DNA of 64,000 nt from JANLSE01 sp038214135 (GTDB lineage: Bacteria > Chloroflexota > Chloroflexia > Chloroflexales > Roseiflexaceae), in contig JBBQSD010000014.1 in assembly GCA_038214135.1 (NCBI GenBank), forward strand, positions 8,110 to 72,109, in the 5' to 3' direction. The notes under the pieces are model-generated. The model made no database searches. It was not told the DNA's origin and was given only the letters and a program-made list of their open reading frames with translations. This document shows positions 9,236 through 18,022 of this stretch, in pieces; within the stretch, counting starts at the first letter, position 1; every line of letters begins with the position of its first letter. The position numbers were made by a program, and so were the translations under genes.

Positions 9236-10432
9236 CTAGGATGCCTGTTCCTCGATCATACCATCAACCCGCTCCATGTTTTCGTTTGTATTGTTGCTGA
9301 TCTGGTGCTGATCAATAGCCGATGCTGTAGGAATGGCGATCCAACGCAGACGCAGCCCTTGTGATGTCTTCCACCAGCGCATCTCCAGGACGTGCGCGAG
9401 TGTGTGAACTGACCGTTTATGTCCATTTCTGCGGTGTCGCTCATCGCTCAGTGATGTATGTATCGTATTGAATACTGGCTGTTCAATACTACCAATACCA
9501 CGTCCATTGCGATCCAACGTGCGCGTATTCCGCGGGAAAACCAGTGTGCGGCGCAGAAACTGGGCAACCCGCTGGCTATAGATTTGTGGATTGGCGCTAT
9601 AGGTGCCAAGATGGCTTGTGCTTGTGGAGATCCACAGATCGGCCTCACCGGCGAGTGCCAGCGATTGGGCGTGATCCACGGGCACCAGCCGATCTCCGCT
9701 GGCGTGGATGATCATCACTGGCCGACGGCCAATGCCACGCAGCAGATCGGCTGGGCGCAGCCGCGCCAGATTCTCCCCCGTCAATAGCCCTCCAAGCAGC
9801 AATGTACCAGGGAAGAAGAACAGCGGGAGCTTACTGAAGCGCTGAAAGTGGATTCGCATCATTGCCAGAAAATCGGCGCAGGCACTATCAACGACAAGTG
9901 CGCCGATGGCTGGCTCTTCGCGTGCTGCGCCAATCCCGGCCACACCGCCCATCGAGAGGCCAATCACGCCAATCATGCCAGGAGCATAGCCACGCGCCAG
10001 CAGCCAATCCACAGCTCCCAGCACATCGCGCCGCTCACGGATACCATAGGTCATGCGAGCTGCAGCGCTCTCACCATGCCCACGTAGGTCGATCATCAAC
10101 ACGCTGAAGCCATGAGCAACAAGCTGCTCAACCAGCTCGCGTGAACTGACGATGAACTCCCGACCTCGACGCCCATTCACGCCATGGGCAATGATCACCG
10201 CACGTGTGGCTCCTAGTGCGGGCATGTGCCAGGCAGCAATAGTGAGCGCCTCGCCCCGCGCTCGAATGCGAATATCCTCATACTCAATACCACCCTCCTG
10301 GCGCGGATCAAACAATGGCCGCCTTCGGCGCGATTGCGTAAGACGATGTGCTGCAACTCCAACGATGGCGATATAGCCAACCAGCACTGCCACCACTGCC
10401 ACAATGCTGGCGATAAGTAACCACCCAAACAT
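9236..10432 (-). CDS. Membrane-anchored alpha/beta hydrolase
   Basis: A 398-residue protein. Residues 3-27 form a transmembrane anchor, followed by a basic cluster (QSRRRR). Residues 55-300 are an alpha/beta hydrolase: an IIAHGVNGRRG oxyanion region, MIDLRGHGES, the nucleophile elbow GLSMGG, and a late His region near SHLGTY. The substrate is probably an ester, amide or peroxide, but I cannot name it. The last 100 or so residues, beginning near RNTRTLDRNG, are polar and unlike the family; they may be an added tail or a frame read through after decay. AGGAG precedes the ATG at 10432 by 8 bases. The gene is convergent with the DUF1684 gene. Confidence 0.85.
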   Translation of the reverse strand: MFGWLLIASIVAVVAVLVGYIAIVGVAAHRLTQSRRRRPLFDPRQEGGIEYEDIRIRARGEALTIAAWHMPALGATRAVIIAHGVNGRRGREFIVSSRELVEQLVAHGFSVLMIDLRGHGESAAARMTYGIRERRDVLGAVDWLLARGYAPGMIGVIGLSMGGVAGIGAAREEPAIGALVVDSACADFLAMMRIHFQRFSKLPLFFFPGTLLLGGLLTGENLARLRPADLLRGIGRRPVMIIHASGDRLVPVDHAQSLALAGEADLWISTSTSHLGTYSANPQIYSQRVAQFLRRTLVFPRNTRTLDRNGRGIGSIEQPVFNTIHTSLSDERHRRNGHKRSVHTLAHVLEMRWWKTSQGLRLRWIAIPTASAIDQHQISNNTNENMERVDGMIEEQAS

Positions 10433-10569
10433 AGATACCGCTCCTTGTTGTTCCTGTTTGCCAACTTCACGCAAACAACTGAGCAAGGATACGGTACCAC
10501 TCTCTACAGACTATCAATTCAGCCTCAAGACTCAGGCAAATTATGCCAATATTGGGTAGGATCTGAGCA

Positions 10570-12405
10570 ATGACACTGCTTGTAGAAAAAACGCTCAACG
10601 TGGCCGCCACAGCACGGCTCATGATCGATGTGCTTGGTCCTGTGCGAATCGCCTGGGATGATCTGTCACTGAGCTTTGCGTACGAGAAGGTACAGGCGCT
10701 GCTTGTGTACCTGGCAATCGAGGCAGATCGCCCACATCGCCGCACAGCACTGGCCGATCTCTTCTGGCCCGATCAGGATTCAACCGCCGCACGCCATAAT
10801 CTGAGCCAGGCGCTGTTCAATCTGCGCCGCGCCGTTCCCGATCAACTCGATACCCCACTGCTGCTGACAACCCGTGATACGGTGCGCCTCAACCCAGCAT
10901 ACACTATTCGGGTTGATGTTGTGGCATTTCGCAATCTCGCAGCCAGCACAAGTAGCAATACGGCACGGCTTGAACAGGCTATTGCACTCTACTGCGGAGA
11001 ATTTCTGGAGGCGTTCAGCATCAGCGATAGCGCTGGTTTTGATGAATGGGTGCAGATCAACCGTGAACAACTGCGAACGCAGGCCTGTGATGTACTGCGG
11101 CGGCTGACCGACCCGCAGACTGGGCTGGGCGATAGTGCGCGTGTGTGCGACCATGCTCGCCGCTGGGTGATGCTCGACCCACTCGATGAAGCGGCACATC
11201 GTCGGCTTATTCGCGCCTTCGCGAATAGCGGCCAGCGCACCCAAGCGCTTGTGCAATTCGAGCATTGTTGCCGTGTGCTACGTGCCGAATTGGGTATCGA
11301 ACCAGAACCAGCAACCATTGCACTCTATGAAGACGTGAAGCGCCAGATCCCTTCCACAGTACTTACGCAGGCACGCCCACTGCGTGCGGCCTTGCCACAA
11401 CCAACAACCCGATTGATCGGTCGTGATGCTGATCTGGCGGCGCTTGCCATACTTCTGGCCGATTCAACCAGCCGATTGATCACAATTACCGGGCCGGGTG
11501 GCGTTGGCAAGACCCGCCTGGCGCTTGCTGCGGCGGCGGCGAGCGCCTTCGCAGATGCCGATTGCGTCTGTTGTGTGCAGCTTGCCATGGTGCGCGAGCC
11601 AGCCCTTGTGTTGGCTGCCCTTACCCAGGCACTTGATGTTCCGCAGAATAGTGCGCGGCCACTGGATGAACTGGTGTATGTTGTACTCGCCCGCCAGCAT
11701 ATGCTGTTGCTGCTTGATAATTGTGAACATCTGCTGCCCGATCTGGCGAGCTTTGTCGCAGAACTCCTGGCCGAAGCGCCACACCTCACCATCCTTGCAA
11801 CAAGCCGAGTGGCGCTACACATCTCACACGAGCGCCGCTACCAACTCAGGCCACTGAGTGTGCCGGATGCACATCAGACCGATACGAACCCTGGCTCATC
11901 AGCCGTGGCGCTGTTTATCGAACGGGCACAGGCAGTGCGGCCAACAATTGCACTTGATATTGCGGCAATTGCTGCGATCTGCCGCCGATTGGATGGGCTG
12001 CCATTGGCGATTGAACTCGCTGCCACACGCCTACGGTTGCTCAGTTTGGATGATCTGCTGGCACGGCTAGAACAACCGCTGCCGCTGCTCAATGGCGGCC
12101 CGCGTGATCTGCCGGAGCGCCAGCAGACCCTGCATGCGACAATCGATTGGAGCTACCAACTCCTCGATCCAGACCAACAGGCACTCATGCGGCGGCTGGC
12201 TGTCTTTGCTGGTGGGTGGACGGTTACCGCCGCTGAACTCGTCTGTGCCGATCCATCTGAGCAAGAACCGCAGATACGTGTTCTGGATGGACTGACCACG
12301 CTGTTTGATGCTAGCCTGATCAGCGAATCGGCGAATAGCGCTGCCAGCCTGACCAGGGAGGACCGTCATCGCCGGAACCTGGAGCGTGGCATACTGTGCG
12401 GCTGA
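10570..12405 (+). CDS. SARP/BTAD-NB-ARC transcriptional regulator, 3' truncated
   Basis: 611 residues. The N-terminal part (about 18-110) is an OmpR-like SARP DNA-binding domain (LADLFWPDQ, ARHNLSQALFNLRR). Residues 115-255 are the bacterial transcriptional activator (BTAD) TPR domain. From 275 an NB-ARC/AAA ATPase follows with Walker A GPGGVGKTRLA, Walker B LLLLDNCEHLL and the GLPLAIELAA motif. Homologues normally run to about 900-1100 residues with C-terminal TPR repeats. Here similarity stops near base 12335-12345, and the last 20 or so codons are antisense to a subtilase fragment. The protein has therefore lost its sensor region and is likely non-functional or altered. TSS and targets are unknown. 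Confidence 0.85.
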   Translation: MTLLVEKTLNVAATARLMIDVLGPVRIAWDDLSLSFAYEKVQALLVYLAIEADRPHRRTALADLFWPDQDSTAARHNLSQALFNLRRAVPDQLDTPLLLTTRDTVRLNPAYTIRVDVVAFRNLAASTSSNTARLEQAIALYCGEFLEAFSISDSAGFDEWVQINREQLRTQACDVLRRLTDPQTGLGDSARVCDHARRWVMLDPLDEAAHRRLIRAFANSGQRTQALVQFEHCCRVLRAELGIEPEPATIALYEDVKRQIPSTVLTQARPLRAALPQPTTRLIGRDADLAALAILLADSTSRLITITGPGGVGKTRLALAAAAASAFADADCVCCVQLAMVREPALVLAALTQALDVPQNSARPLDELVYVVLARQHMLLLLDNCEHLLPDLASFVAELLAEAPHLTILATSRVALHISHERRYQLRPLSVPDAHQTDTNPGSSAVALFIERAQAVRPTIALDIAAIAAICRRLDGLPLAIELAATRLRLLSLDDLLARLEQPLPLLNGGPRDLPERQQTLHATIDWSYQLLDPDQQALMRRLAVFAGGWTVTAAELVCADPSEQEPQIRVLDGLTTLFDASLISESANSAASLTREDRHRRNLERGILCG

Positions 12406-12890
12406 GGCACTATCGGAGATAACACCGATCTTGATGCCTGTGCCATCGAGAGCGTAGTCGCGCCGCACCAGATTAGCTCGGTGGGTCACATCGCCCTCCG
12501 AGGTATTCAGGGCCGCATTGGTAGTAGCTTGCTGGAGTGGGCTAGTAGAGGCGCTATTGAGGGCGGAATTGATCTGAGCACGCACACGAGCCGCTCGCTC
12601 GGCGAAATCGGGCTGCAGGCGCGAGCGTAGGGCAGGGCTTACCGCCGCCCGTGGATCATCGGCTGTGGCAGGCGCAGCGGCAAGGCCAGCCGAAACCTGC
12701 GTATTGGTTGTTGTGTAGACCTCCTGCTTTGGCTGGATGAAAATGATCGCTGGATCGGAGGCGATCGTCTCAATCGTAGCAAGCGACACATTTGCTTGGA
12801 TACTGCGAAATCTTACATTCACATAGCCGATCTGTGCGCCCAAGGACTTGAGCTGATTCAGCGGTTGCTCACATAGGCAGTGATGTCCAC
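12343..12890 (-). pseudogene. Subtilase (peptidase S8) N-terminal fragment, frameshifted
   Basis: On the minus strand the frame reads a propeptide-like segment (SLGAQIGYVNVRFRSIQANV), an Ala/Arg-rich linker and then the start of an S8 catalytic domain. That start, GTGIKIGVISDSASAA, contains the catalytic-Asp strand, and is followed by MTVLPGQAG. It then runs straight into the antisense of the SARP gene near 12343. The His and Ser motifs are missing. At the upstream end VDITAYVSN lies in another frame (about 12866-12888) from the following PLNQLKSLG, which indicates a frameshift. No start codon or signal peptide survives. This is a remnant of a secreted protease. Confidence 0.75.
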
Positions 12891-13100
12891 GATGGATATA
12901 TTTAGTATACCAGTTGTGTCTACTTCTGCCTACGACCAAATGCCTGACACACCACTTGCGGCGTATGCTAGACTCAACACAGCATTGGCTATGCAAATAG
13001 GCTACTATCGTTGTTCTACCCCCTATATGCTAACAAATCGTATAACAATGCACTTATTGCATCTCGCAACTCATTTTTGGATATTCAGTAGAGGTAGCGC
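12891..13100. other. Intergenic region, no feature
   Basis: 210 relatively A+T-rich bases between the subtilase fragment and the methyltransferase gene. It may contain the methyltransferase promoter, but no convincing hexamer pair is seen. Confidence 0.5.
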
Positions 13101-13997
13101 TTGACTAATGCCCATATCGTCCAGATCTGTCGCATTCTCGATGCCATCGCTGGCGATACAACACTGCATGATGAAGATCGTTATGTCGAACGAACCGAAG
13201 CATTGGATCAATTAGAGTTCCCGATTCTCGCAACCCTGATCGAGCCTAGCACAATTCCTCATGCTGATGATCAACGTCGGGCGCTCACACATCGGGCAAT
13301 GATACTGCACGCCGAGTTGAGTGCAATCAACACACGCCTCTTTCAACACCTCTGCACAACCATCACATTACCAACAACCACGCCAGATCAGCGACTTCAA
13401 CTGCTACGGCGCTACATTTCACCAAATTCTCCGCCATTCGATAGTGGAGAGTATGATGCACTCGATGTCCTGGTCAATGGTATCCTGCAACTCGATCAGC
13501 ATACCGAGCCGGAAGAGGCTGTGGGCGATCCCGAGATGATTCGCTATCAGCCAACACCAGCACGCGCGATCCTAGAACTGATTGAGCAGATGCAGATCCG
13601 CCCAACCGATGTGTTCTATGATCTTGGATCGGGGCTTGGCCACGTTACAATTCTCGTAGCGCTGCTGACAGAAGCAAGCGCCGTTGGGATCGAGATCGAT
13701 CAGGGGCTATGCGATGTAGCCCAACACTGCATTCGCCGTTTAGCATTACCCACTGCCACAATGGTATGCAGCGATGTGCGGGCTGCCGATCTTAGTGAGG
13801 GAACGATCTTTTACATGTATACGCCATTTACAGGAACAATCCTACAGGCGGTTCTGGAGCGATTACGGTTAATCGCCATGCAGCACCCGATACGATTATG
13901 CACCTATGGCCCGTATCTTGCAGAAGTTGCATTGCAGCCCTGGCTTACCCCGGTTTCGGCAGTAGGTGCCATTACTGTGTGTATGAGTACGCCGTAG
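13101..13997 (+). CDS. SAM-dependent class I methyltransferase
   Basis: 298 residues. The C-terminal half is a class I methyltransferase of the DOT1/histone-methylase-like group. Motif I is VFYDLGSGLGHVTILVALL (about residues 172-190), followed by the acidic VGIEID at the end of strand 2, MVCSDVRAADLS, and a TIFYMYTPFTG strand 4 motif. The N-terminal 130 residues are helical and unassigned; they include a Leu/Arg-rich stretch. The substrate is unknown. The start is TTG at 13101, with GAGGT 8 bases upstream. The stop codon lies inside the hairpin at 13991-14024, so it is convergent with the P450 gene. Confidence 0.85.
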   Translation: MTNAHIVQICRILDAIAGDTTLHDEDRYVERTEALDQLEFPILATLIEPSTIPHADDQRRALTHRAMILHAELSAINTRLFQHLCTTITLPTTTPDQRLQLLRRYISPNSPPFDSGEYDALDVLVNGILQLDQHTEPEEAVGDPEMIRYQPTPARAILELIEQMQIRPTDVFYDLGSGLGHVTILVALLTEASAVGIEIDQGLCDVAQHCIRRLALPTATMVCSDVRAADLSEGTIFYMYTPFTGTILQAVLERLRLIAMQHPIRLCTYGPYLAEVALQPWLTPVSAVGAITVCMSTP

Positions 13998-14024
13998 AGA
14001 CGCAACATCTTGCGTCTCTACGGC
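13991..14024. terminator. 15-bp hairpin spanning both convergent stop codons
   Basis: GCCGTAGAGACGCAA-CATC-TTGCGTCTCTACGGC, a perfect 15-bp stem. The methyltransferase stop (13995-13997) lies in the left arm and the P450 stop (14024-14026) begins at the last base of the right arm. It is probably a repeat element now used as a bidirectional terminator. Confidence 0.8.
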
Positions 14025-15241
14025 TACCTGGTTTCAAACCGAATCGGTAGCGTCGTCACCCCACGTACTGCCGCAGCCGGCTGCCACATGAGCGTCTCAG
14101 TCGCGAGTTCCATATTCGGCAGATGGCGCAGCAGCGTTTCGAGCGCGATCCGCCCTTGGCTGCGGGCCAGCGCCGAACCAAGGCAGAAGTGGATGCCAAG
14201 GCCATATGGCAGGCGGTGATTGAGGCGATCCAGATCGAAGCGTTCGGGATCAGGTGTGTAGGCGGGGTCGCGCAGGGCCGAACCAAACACAAGTGCCAGC
14301 TGATCACCAGCCCGAATAGCGCGGCCTCCATAGGAAACATCCTCAAGCGCATAGCGGAAGGTCATCTGCACCGAACTGTCATAGCGCAGCAGTTCATCGG
14401 CGGCACGCTCAATCAGGCCAGGCTCGGAACGCAGGCGGGCCAGCGCTTCGGGATGTTGGAGCAGTGTCAGAACAAAATTACCGATCATAAATGTGACTGG
14501 ATCATTGCCAGCGGTGAGTAGCAGGATGATCGTGCCAAGCACCTCATCTTCACTCAGTGCGCTACCATCCTGTTCCACCGATAACAGCGCACTCAACAGA
14601 TCATCGCGAGGTGTGCGCCGCCGCGCTGCAATCACGCCACGCAAATAGGCAACCATATTTGCCATTGCATCGGCCCCACGGCGGCGCACCTCGGGTGTCT
14701 GGCGCAGATCAATCGTCGCTGCTAAGGCCAATGCCCACGGCAAGAACAGTGCATGATCCTCGGTTGGCACACCCAGCACCTCAGCGATCACCAGCACTGG
14801 CAATGGCCGTGACAATTCGTGAATAATGTCGATGCTACCGCGCTCCAGCGTTGCTGCCACCAGGGTATCGGCGATCCCAGCGATCCGTGGCTCGGCTTGC
14901 TCGGCCATGCGTGGTGTAAATGCCTTGTTCACCAACCCACGCAAGCGCGTATGCACCGGCGGGTCGCGCAGGATCATCCAATGTTGGGCAATATCATTCA
15001 GAATCTGGTGCTCGTGGCTATCGGCGGTTGGGGTGGAAGGGCGCACACGCTCAACCTCACGGCCAAGGCGCTGGTCCTTGAGTGCGGCAATCACATCGGT
15101 GTAGCGCAACACATACCAGATTCCTTCACGATCAGCAGCACCCGAAATGCCCCAATGCACGGGATCGGATTCACGCAATCGTTGGTAGAACGGGTATGGC
15201 GATGCCAGCGCATCGGGGTGGTATGGGTCATAGCGATTCAT
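14024..15241 (-). CDS. Cytochrome P450
   Basis: A 405-residue soluble bacterial class P450 (CYP107/CYP105-like length). It activates O2 at haem for hydroxylation and needs a ferredoxin and reductase, not found nearby. Landmarks are HTRLRGLVNKAFTPR (C helix), ExxR as ELLR in the K helix, DPERFDLDR, and the haem loop PYGLGIHFCLGSALAR with ligand Cys353. The I-helix reads TAGNDPVT (243-250), so the usual proton-relay Thr is replaced by Pro248, with Thr250 two residues on. This variant occurs in some P450s that use substrate-assisted proton delivery. AGGAG precedes the ATG. It lies at the downstream end of the catabolic region. Confidence 0.93.
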   Translation of the reverse strand: MNRYDPYHPDALASPYPFYQRLRESDPVHWGISGAADREGIWYVLRYTDVIAALKDQRLGREVERVRPSTPTADSHEHQILNDIAQHWMILRDPPVHTRLRGLVNKAFTPRMAEQAEPRIAGIADTLVAATLERGSIDIIHELSRPLPVLVIAEVLGVPTEDHALFLPWALALAATIDLRQTPEVRRRGADAMANMVAYLRGVIAARRRTPRDDLLSALLSVEQDGSALSEDEVLGTIILLLTAGNDPVTFMIGNFVLTLLQHPEALARLRSEPGLIERAADELLRYDSSVQMTFRYALEDVSYGGRAIRAGDQLALVFGSALRDPAYTPDPERFDLDRLNHRLPYGLGIHFCLGSALARSQGRIALETLLRHLPNMELATETLMWQPAAAVRGVTTLPIRFETR

Positions 15242-15397
15242 GATGGAATCTCCTGATCCGCAGGCTGAAGCCTGCGGCTAGTTGGCGAACCGAGCCGCGA
15301 TGATGAACCTGATACTTCCCGGCCTTATCCGCGTAGCAGATCTCGGCTGCGGCTAGTTGGCGAACCGAGCCGCGATGATGAACTCTAGCCGCGGGCT
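15242..15397. repeat. REP hairpin plus a 36-bp direct repeat
   Basis: Between the P450 and amidohydrolase genes lie a CCGCAGGCT hairpin (15258-15277) and two exact copies of a 36-base sequence at 15273-15308 and 15348-15383. The second copy is followed directly by the GCCGCGGGCT hairpin at 15388-15409. The arrangement suggests tandem duplication of a REP-type unit with its tail. Confidence 0.8.
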
Positions 15398-15409
15398 TCA
15401 GCCCGCGGC
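15388..15409. repeat. REP-like hairpin supplying a stop codon
   Basis: GCCGCGGGCT-TC-AGCCCGCGGC, a 10-bp perfect stem. The amidohydrolase reading frame enters it, and its stop codon (TGA on the minus strand, 15398-15400) is in the hairpin loop region. The last residues of that protein are therefore encoded by the repeat. Confidence 0.85.
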
Positions 15410-16927
15410 CCGATCCCACCCACGATAGAACCTTCTCACATACGGTCCAAGCGCGGCAGCATCCATCGCGGCGTGTGTGCGATCATCGCTTGCCTGTTGC
15501 ATAAGCTCATCGCGCAGTGCAGCTGCCACAAGCTCCTCGTCCTGGGTTGTCGAACGGCCATCCAGCACCACCCAGCGCCCGCCCACCAACACATGCCGGA
15601 CATTGGCGCGGCTGACTGAGCGCAATAATAATTCTGGAATACGTTCTGCGGCTGTCGTCTGCGGTGATGGCGCATGCAGACCAAGTGTCCAATCCAAAAG
15701 CCCGCTACCATGATCAAGCAGCACAATATCTGCCAGAAAGCCAGGTGCAATACGCCCAAGCGGCGCATCCGCCCCAAATGTGATTGCCGCGCTGCCAACC
15801 GTGCCGATATGCAGAAACTCACGGGCGGAAAGGCTGGCTGCGGCGGCTCCAGGGCGGTTGGCTAGTGTCCAGGCCAGCCGCAATTCGCGCAACATATCCT
15901 GATCCTCATCGAGTGCGTGGCCATCCAACCCGATACCAAGCGCCACTCCGGCTGCATACAATTCGGGCAGTGGCGCCACACCACTGCGTAATCGCAGATT
16001 GCTGCTTGGGTTGTGGGCGATGCCGACCCCACGCTCGGCCAGCAGCGCCATATCGTCGGGATCGCTCCAGACCATATGCGCCAGGGTTAGCCAGGGGCCA
16101 AGGGCACCGATTTCCTCAAGATGGCGCGGAAATGTCGTTCCCCAGCGCCGTTTGGCATAGGTGCGCTGGTATTGCGTTTCTAGCAGGTGCATCTGTACGC
16201 GAGTGCCATGTGTTTTAGCGAAATCCACCGCAGCGCCGATCAACGCATCGCTGCACCACTGGCCGCCAGCAGGGCTAACCTGAATATGCACGGTGTGTGC
16301 AACTGGATCGTGGAAGCGGTGCAGCAATTGGGTGCATAGCGCAAGATATTCATCGCGGTTGAGTGCTGGCGGCGTTAGGAAGCGCTGCGCCGCCGATAGC
16401 ACATCGGGTGGCAGGCTGCCCAAAAAGGCATCACGGTCATCATACACAAGTGCATTCTGGTCAATCAGTGGCGGGTGAAATGCTACCCGGATTCCAGCAT
16501 CACGATAGCCACGGATGGTCGCCTCGGCCTCATCGCCCATGGCTCGCCAATCGCGTGGGTTGTGGCTATGCGCCACCGCACACACACCACTGCGCAGCAG
16601 CCGTAGCCCATCGTACAGCGCCGCAAGATACGGGCTGATCGTTGGCTGCGACCATAACCCAGGCAACCAGATCTCCAGCAGGTCGTCCGGGATGCCAAGC
16701 GCTGTCGTGCCAAGCCCACGCCCGTGATCATGGCTATTGACCAGCGCCGGGATCATGATCAACTGTGGTTCGTAGCGCTCGGGTACATCCGGGAATGCAG
16801 CACGGATCTGAGCGCGCGGCCCAGTTGCAACAATCCTATCACCAGCAATGCACACAGCAACATCACTTGCAACGGGTGCATGCGCATCTGGGAGAGCTTG
16901 CCCAGCAGTAATGATCTGTTGGCTCAT
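15398..16927 (-). CDS. Amidohydrolase (metal-dependent hydrolase, TrzA/SAH-deaminase-like)
   Basis: A 509-residue amidohydrolase-superfamily protein, probably a cytosolic deaminase or chlorohydrolase. It has a small N-terminal beta domain (AGDRIVATGPRA), then the metal-binding site. The usual HxH is here SHDHGRG, followed by VHIQVSPAG, QMHLLET, the metal His in LAHMVWSD, IAHNPSSNLRL and the catalytic Asp in GIGLDGHALDED. The C-terminal domain has APGFLADIVLLD and VRHVLVGGRWVV. ATG 16927 is the family-like start; AAAGG precedes it. The last residues come from a REP hairpin. It may share transcription with the SDR/transport genes, though 317 bases separate them. Confidence 0.9.
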   Translation of the reverse strand: MSQQIITAGQALPDAHAPVASDVAVCIAGDRIVATGPRAQIRAAFPDVPERYEPQLIMIPALVNSHDHGRGLGTTALGIPDDLLEIWLPGLWSQPTISPYLAALYDGLRLLRSGVCAVAHSHNPRDWRAMGDEAEATIRGYRDAGIRVAFHPPLIDQNALVYDDRDAFLGSLPPDVLSAAQRFLTPPALNRDEYLALCTQLLHRFHDPVAHTVHIQVSPAGGQWCSDALIGAAVDFAKTHGTRVQMHLLETQYQRTYAKRRWGTTFPRHLEEIGALGPWLTLAHMVWSDPDDMALLAERGVGIAHNPSSNLRLRSGVAPLPELYAAGVALGIGLDGHALDEDQDMLRELRLAWTLANRPGAAAASLSAREFLHIGTVGSAAITFGADAPLGRIAPGFLADIVLLDHGSGLLDWTLGLHAPSPQTTAAERIPELLLRSVSRANVRHVLVGGRWVVLDGRSTTQDEELVAAALRDELMQQASDDRTHAAMDAAALGPYVRRFYRGWDRAAG

Positions 16928-17244
16928 TATGTAGCCTTTACGAACCGAGAACCAAGAACCAAGAACCAAGTATTCAGGAGTCAGAATGTTAAACCGAGCA
17001 CCGAGTATTTAGGAGTCAGAACACATCAAGGTAGATGATGGAGTTAGCAACGATCCAGGCAGAAGCTGCTCTTTCAGCCAGGGTATTGATAGTGCTCGGG
17101 TGATGGCCCAAGCTAGCCTGAAACCCATCGGTGCTTTCAAGCCAGGGTATTGATAGTGCTCGGGTAGCCATACGCGCCCACTGGTTCTGTGCAGGCCCAC
17201 GGGATCTTTCGAAGTGCTTCTGACTTCTGACTTCTGACTCCTGG
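16928..17244. other. Intergenic region made of repeats
   Basis: 317 bases without a gene. It has four GAACCAA/GAACCGA heptamers (16940-16969), a TATTCAGGAGTCAG end (16970-16985) and a second (17005-17020). It also has two copies of a 25-base sequence (17077-17101 and 17141-17165), and an inverted ACTTCTG/ACTCCTG array at 17217-17243 ending next to the SDR stop. The whole stretch looks like a degenerate repeat element with inverted ends. Confidence 0.75.
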
Positions 17245-18003
17245 TTAATATAGCCCCGCCTGTTGCCCAGCATCGATCACATAGGCCTGGCCGGTGATCA
17301 TCCTTGCGGAATCGGATGCAAGAAATAATGCGAGCGCTGCTACCTCATCGGCATGCACCATGCCAGGCAGCGGTTGGTAGCGTTCGAGGAATGCATCGCG
17401 CAGCACTGGTGCAAAGCCATCGTTCAATGGCGTATCCACATAGCCAGGGCAGATCACATTGCAGCGAATGTTGTCGCGGGCATAATCCAGCGCAATCGCT
17501 CGCGTGAGGTTGACCACACCGGCCTTGGCGGCGGCATAGGCGGCCTTCTCGCGTGCAGCACGCAATCCAAAGGTTCCGGCAGTGTTGAGGATCACGCCAC
17601 CATCACGCTGCTGCAATTCGGGAATGGCGTATTTGGCACCCAGGAAGACACTGCGCAGATCGGCGGCGATACAGGCATCCCATGCTTCCTCGCTGATGTC
17701 GGTGATACGGCCAGATGGGCTGATGCCAGCATTATTGAACAACACATCCAGTCCACCAAAATGCTGAACTGCTGCTGCGATCATTGCACGCACATCCTCG
17801 CCGCGGCTCACATCGCCAACGGCCACGATTGCTCGCCCACCTGCTGCCACGATTTCGCTTGCTACTGCCGCCAGCTTGGATTCGGTTCTGCCAGCCACCA
17901 CCACCGCCGCGCCTGCTTGAGCAAATGCCAGACAGCTCGCCCGCCCAATCCCCGAGCCACCGCCCGTTATTAGCGCAACCTTGCCTTCTAGCGTGATTTG
18001 CAT
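17245..18003 (-). CDS. SDR family oxidoreductase with Ser-to-Gly active site
   Basis: A 252-residue classical short-chain dehydrogenase/reductase. The cofactor loop is TGGGSGIG (13-20), NNAG is at 90-93, and YAAAK gives Tyr156 and Lys160. C-terminal features are VICPGYVDTPL and ITGQAYVIDAG. The residue 13 before the Tyr, normally the catalytic Ser, is Gly143 (in NTAGTFG), so catalysis may be impaired or use Thr144. AGAGGAG precedes the ATG at 18003. The upstream permease gene ends 19 bases before, so it is the last gene of the transport operon. Its substrate may be the imported compound or a product from it. Confidence 0.9.
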   Translation of the reverse strand: MQITLEGKVALITGGGSGIGRASCLAFAQAGAAVVVAGRTESKLAAVASEIVAAGGRAIVAVGDVSRGEDVRAMIAAAVQHFGGLDVLFNNAGISPSGRITDISEEAWDACIAADLRSVFLGAKYAIPELQQRDGGVILNTAGTFGLRAAREKAAYAAAKAGVVNLTRAIALDYARDNIRCNVICPGYVDTPLNDGFAPVLRDAFLERYQPLPGMVHADEVAALALFLASDSARMITGQAYVIDAGQQAGLY

Positions 18004-18022
18004 GCCACTCCTCTTATCCACA

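Noticed and set aside
10570..15241. Antibiotic biosynthesis cluster suggested by SARP regulator and P450
   Set aside because: No polyketide, peptide synthetase or terpene genes occur; the SARP gene is truncated and the P450 lies with catabolic genes.
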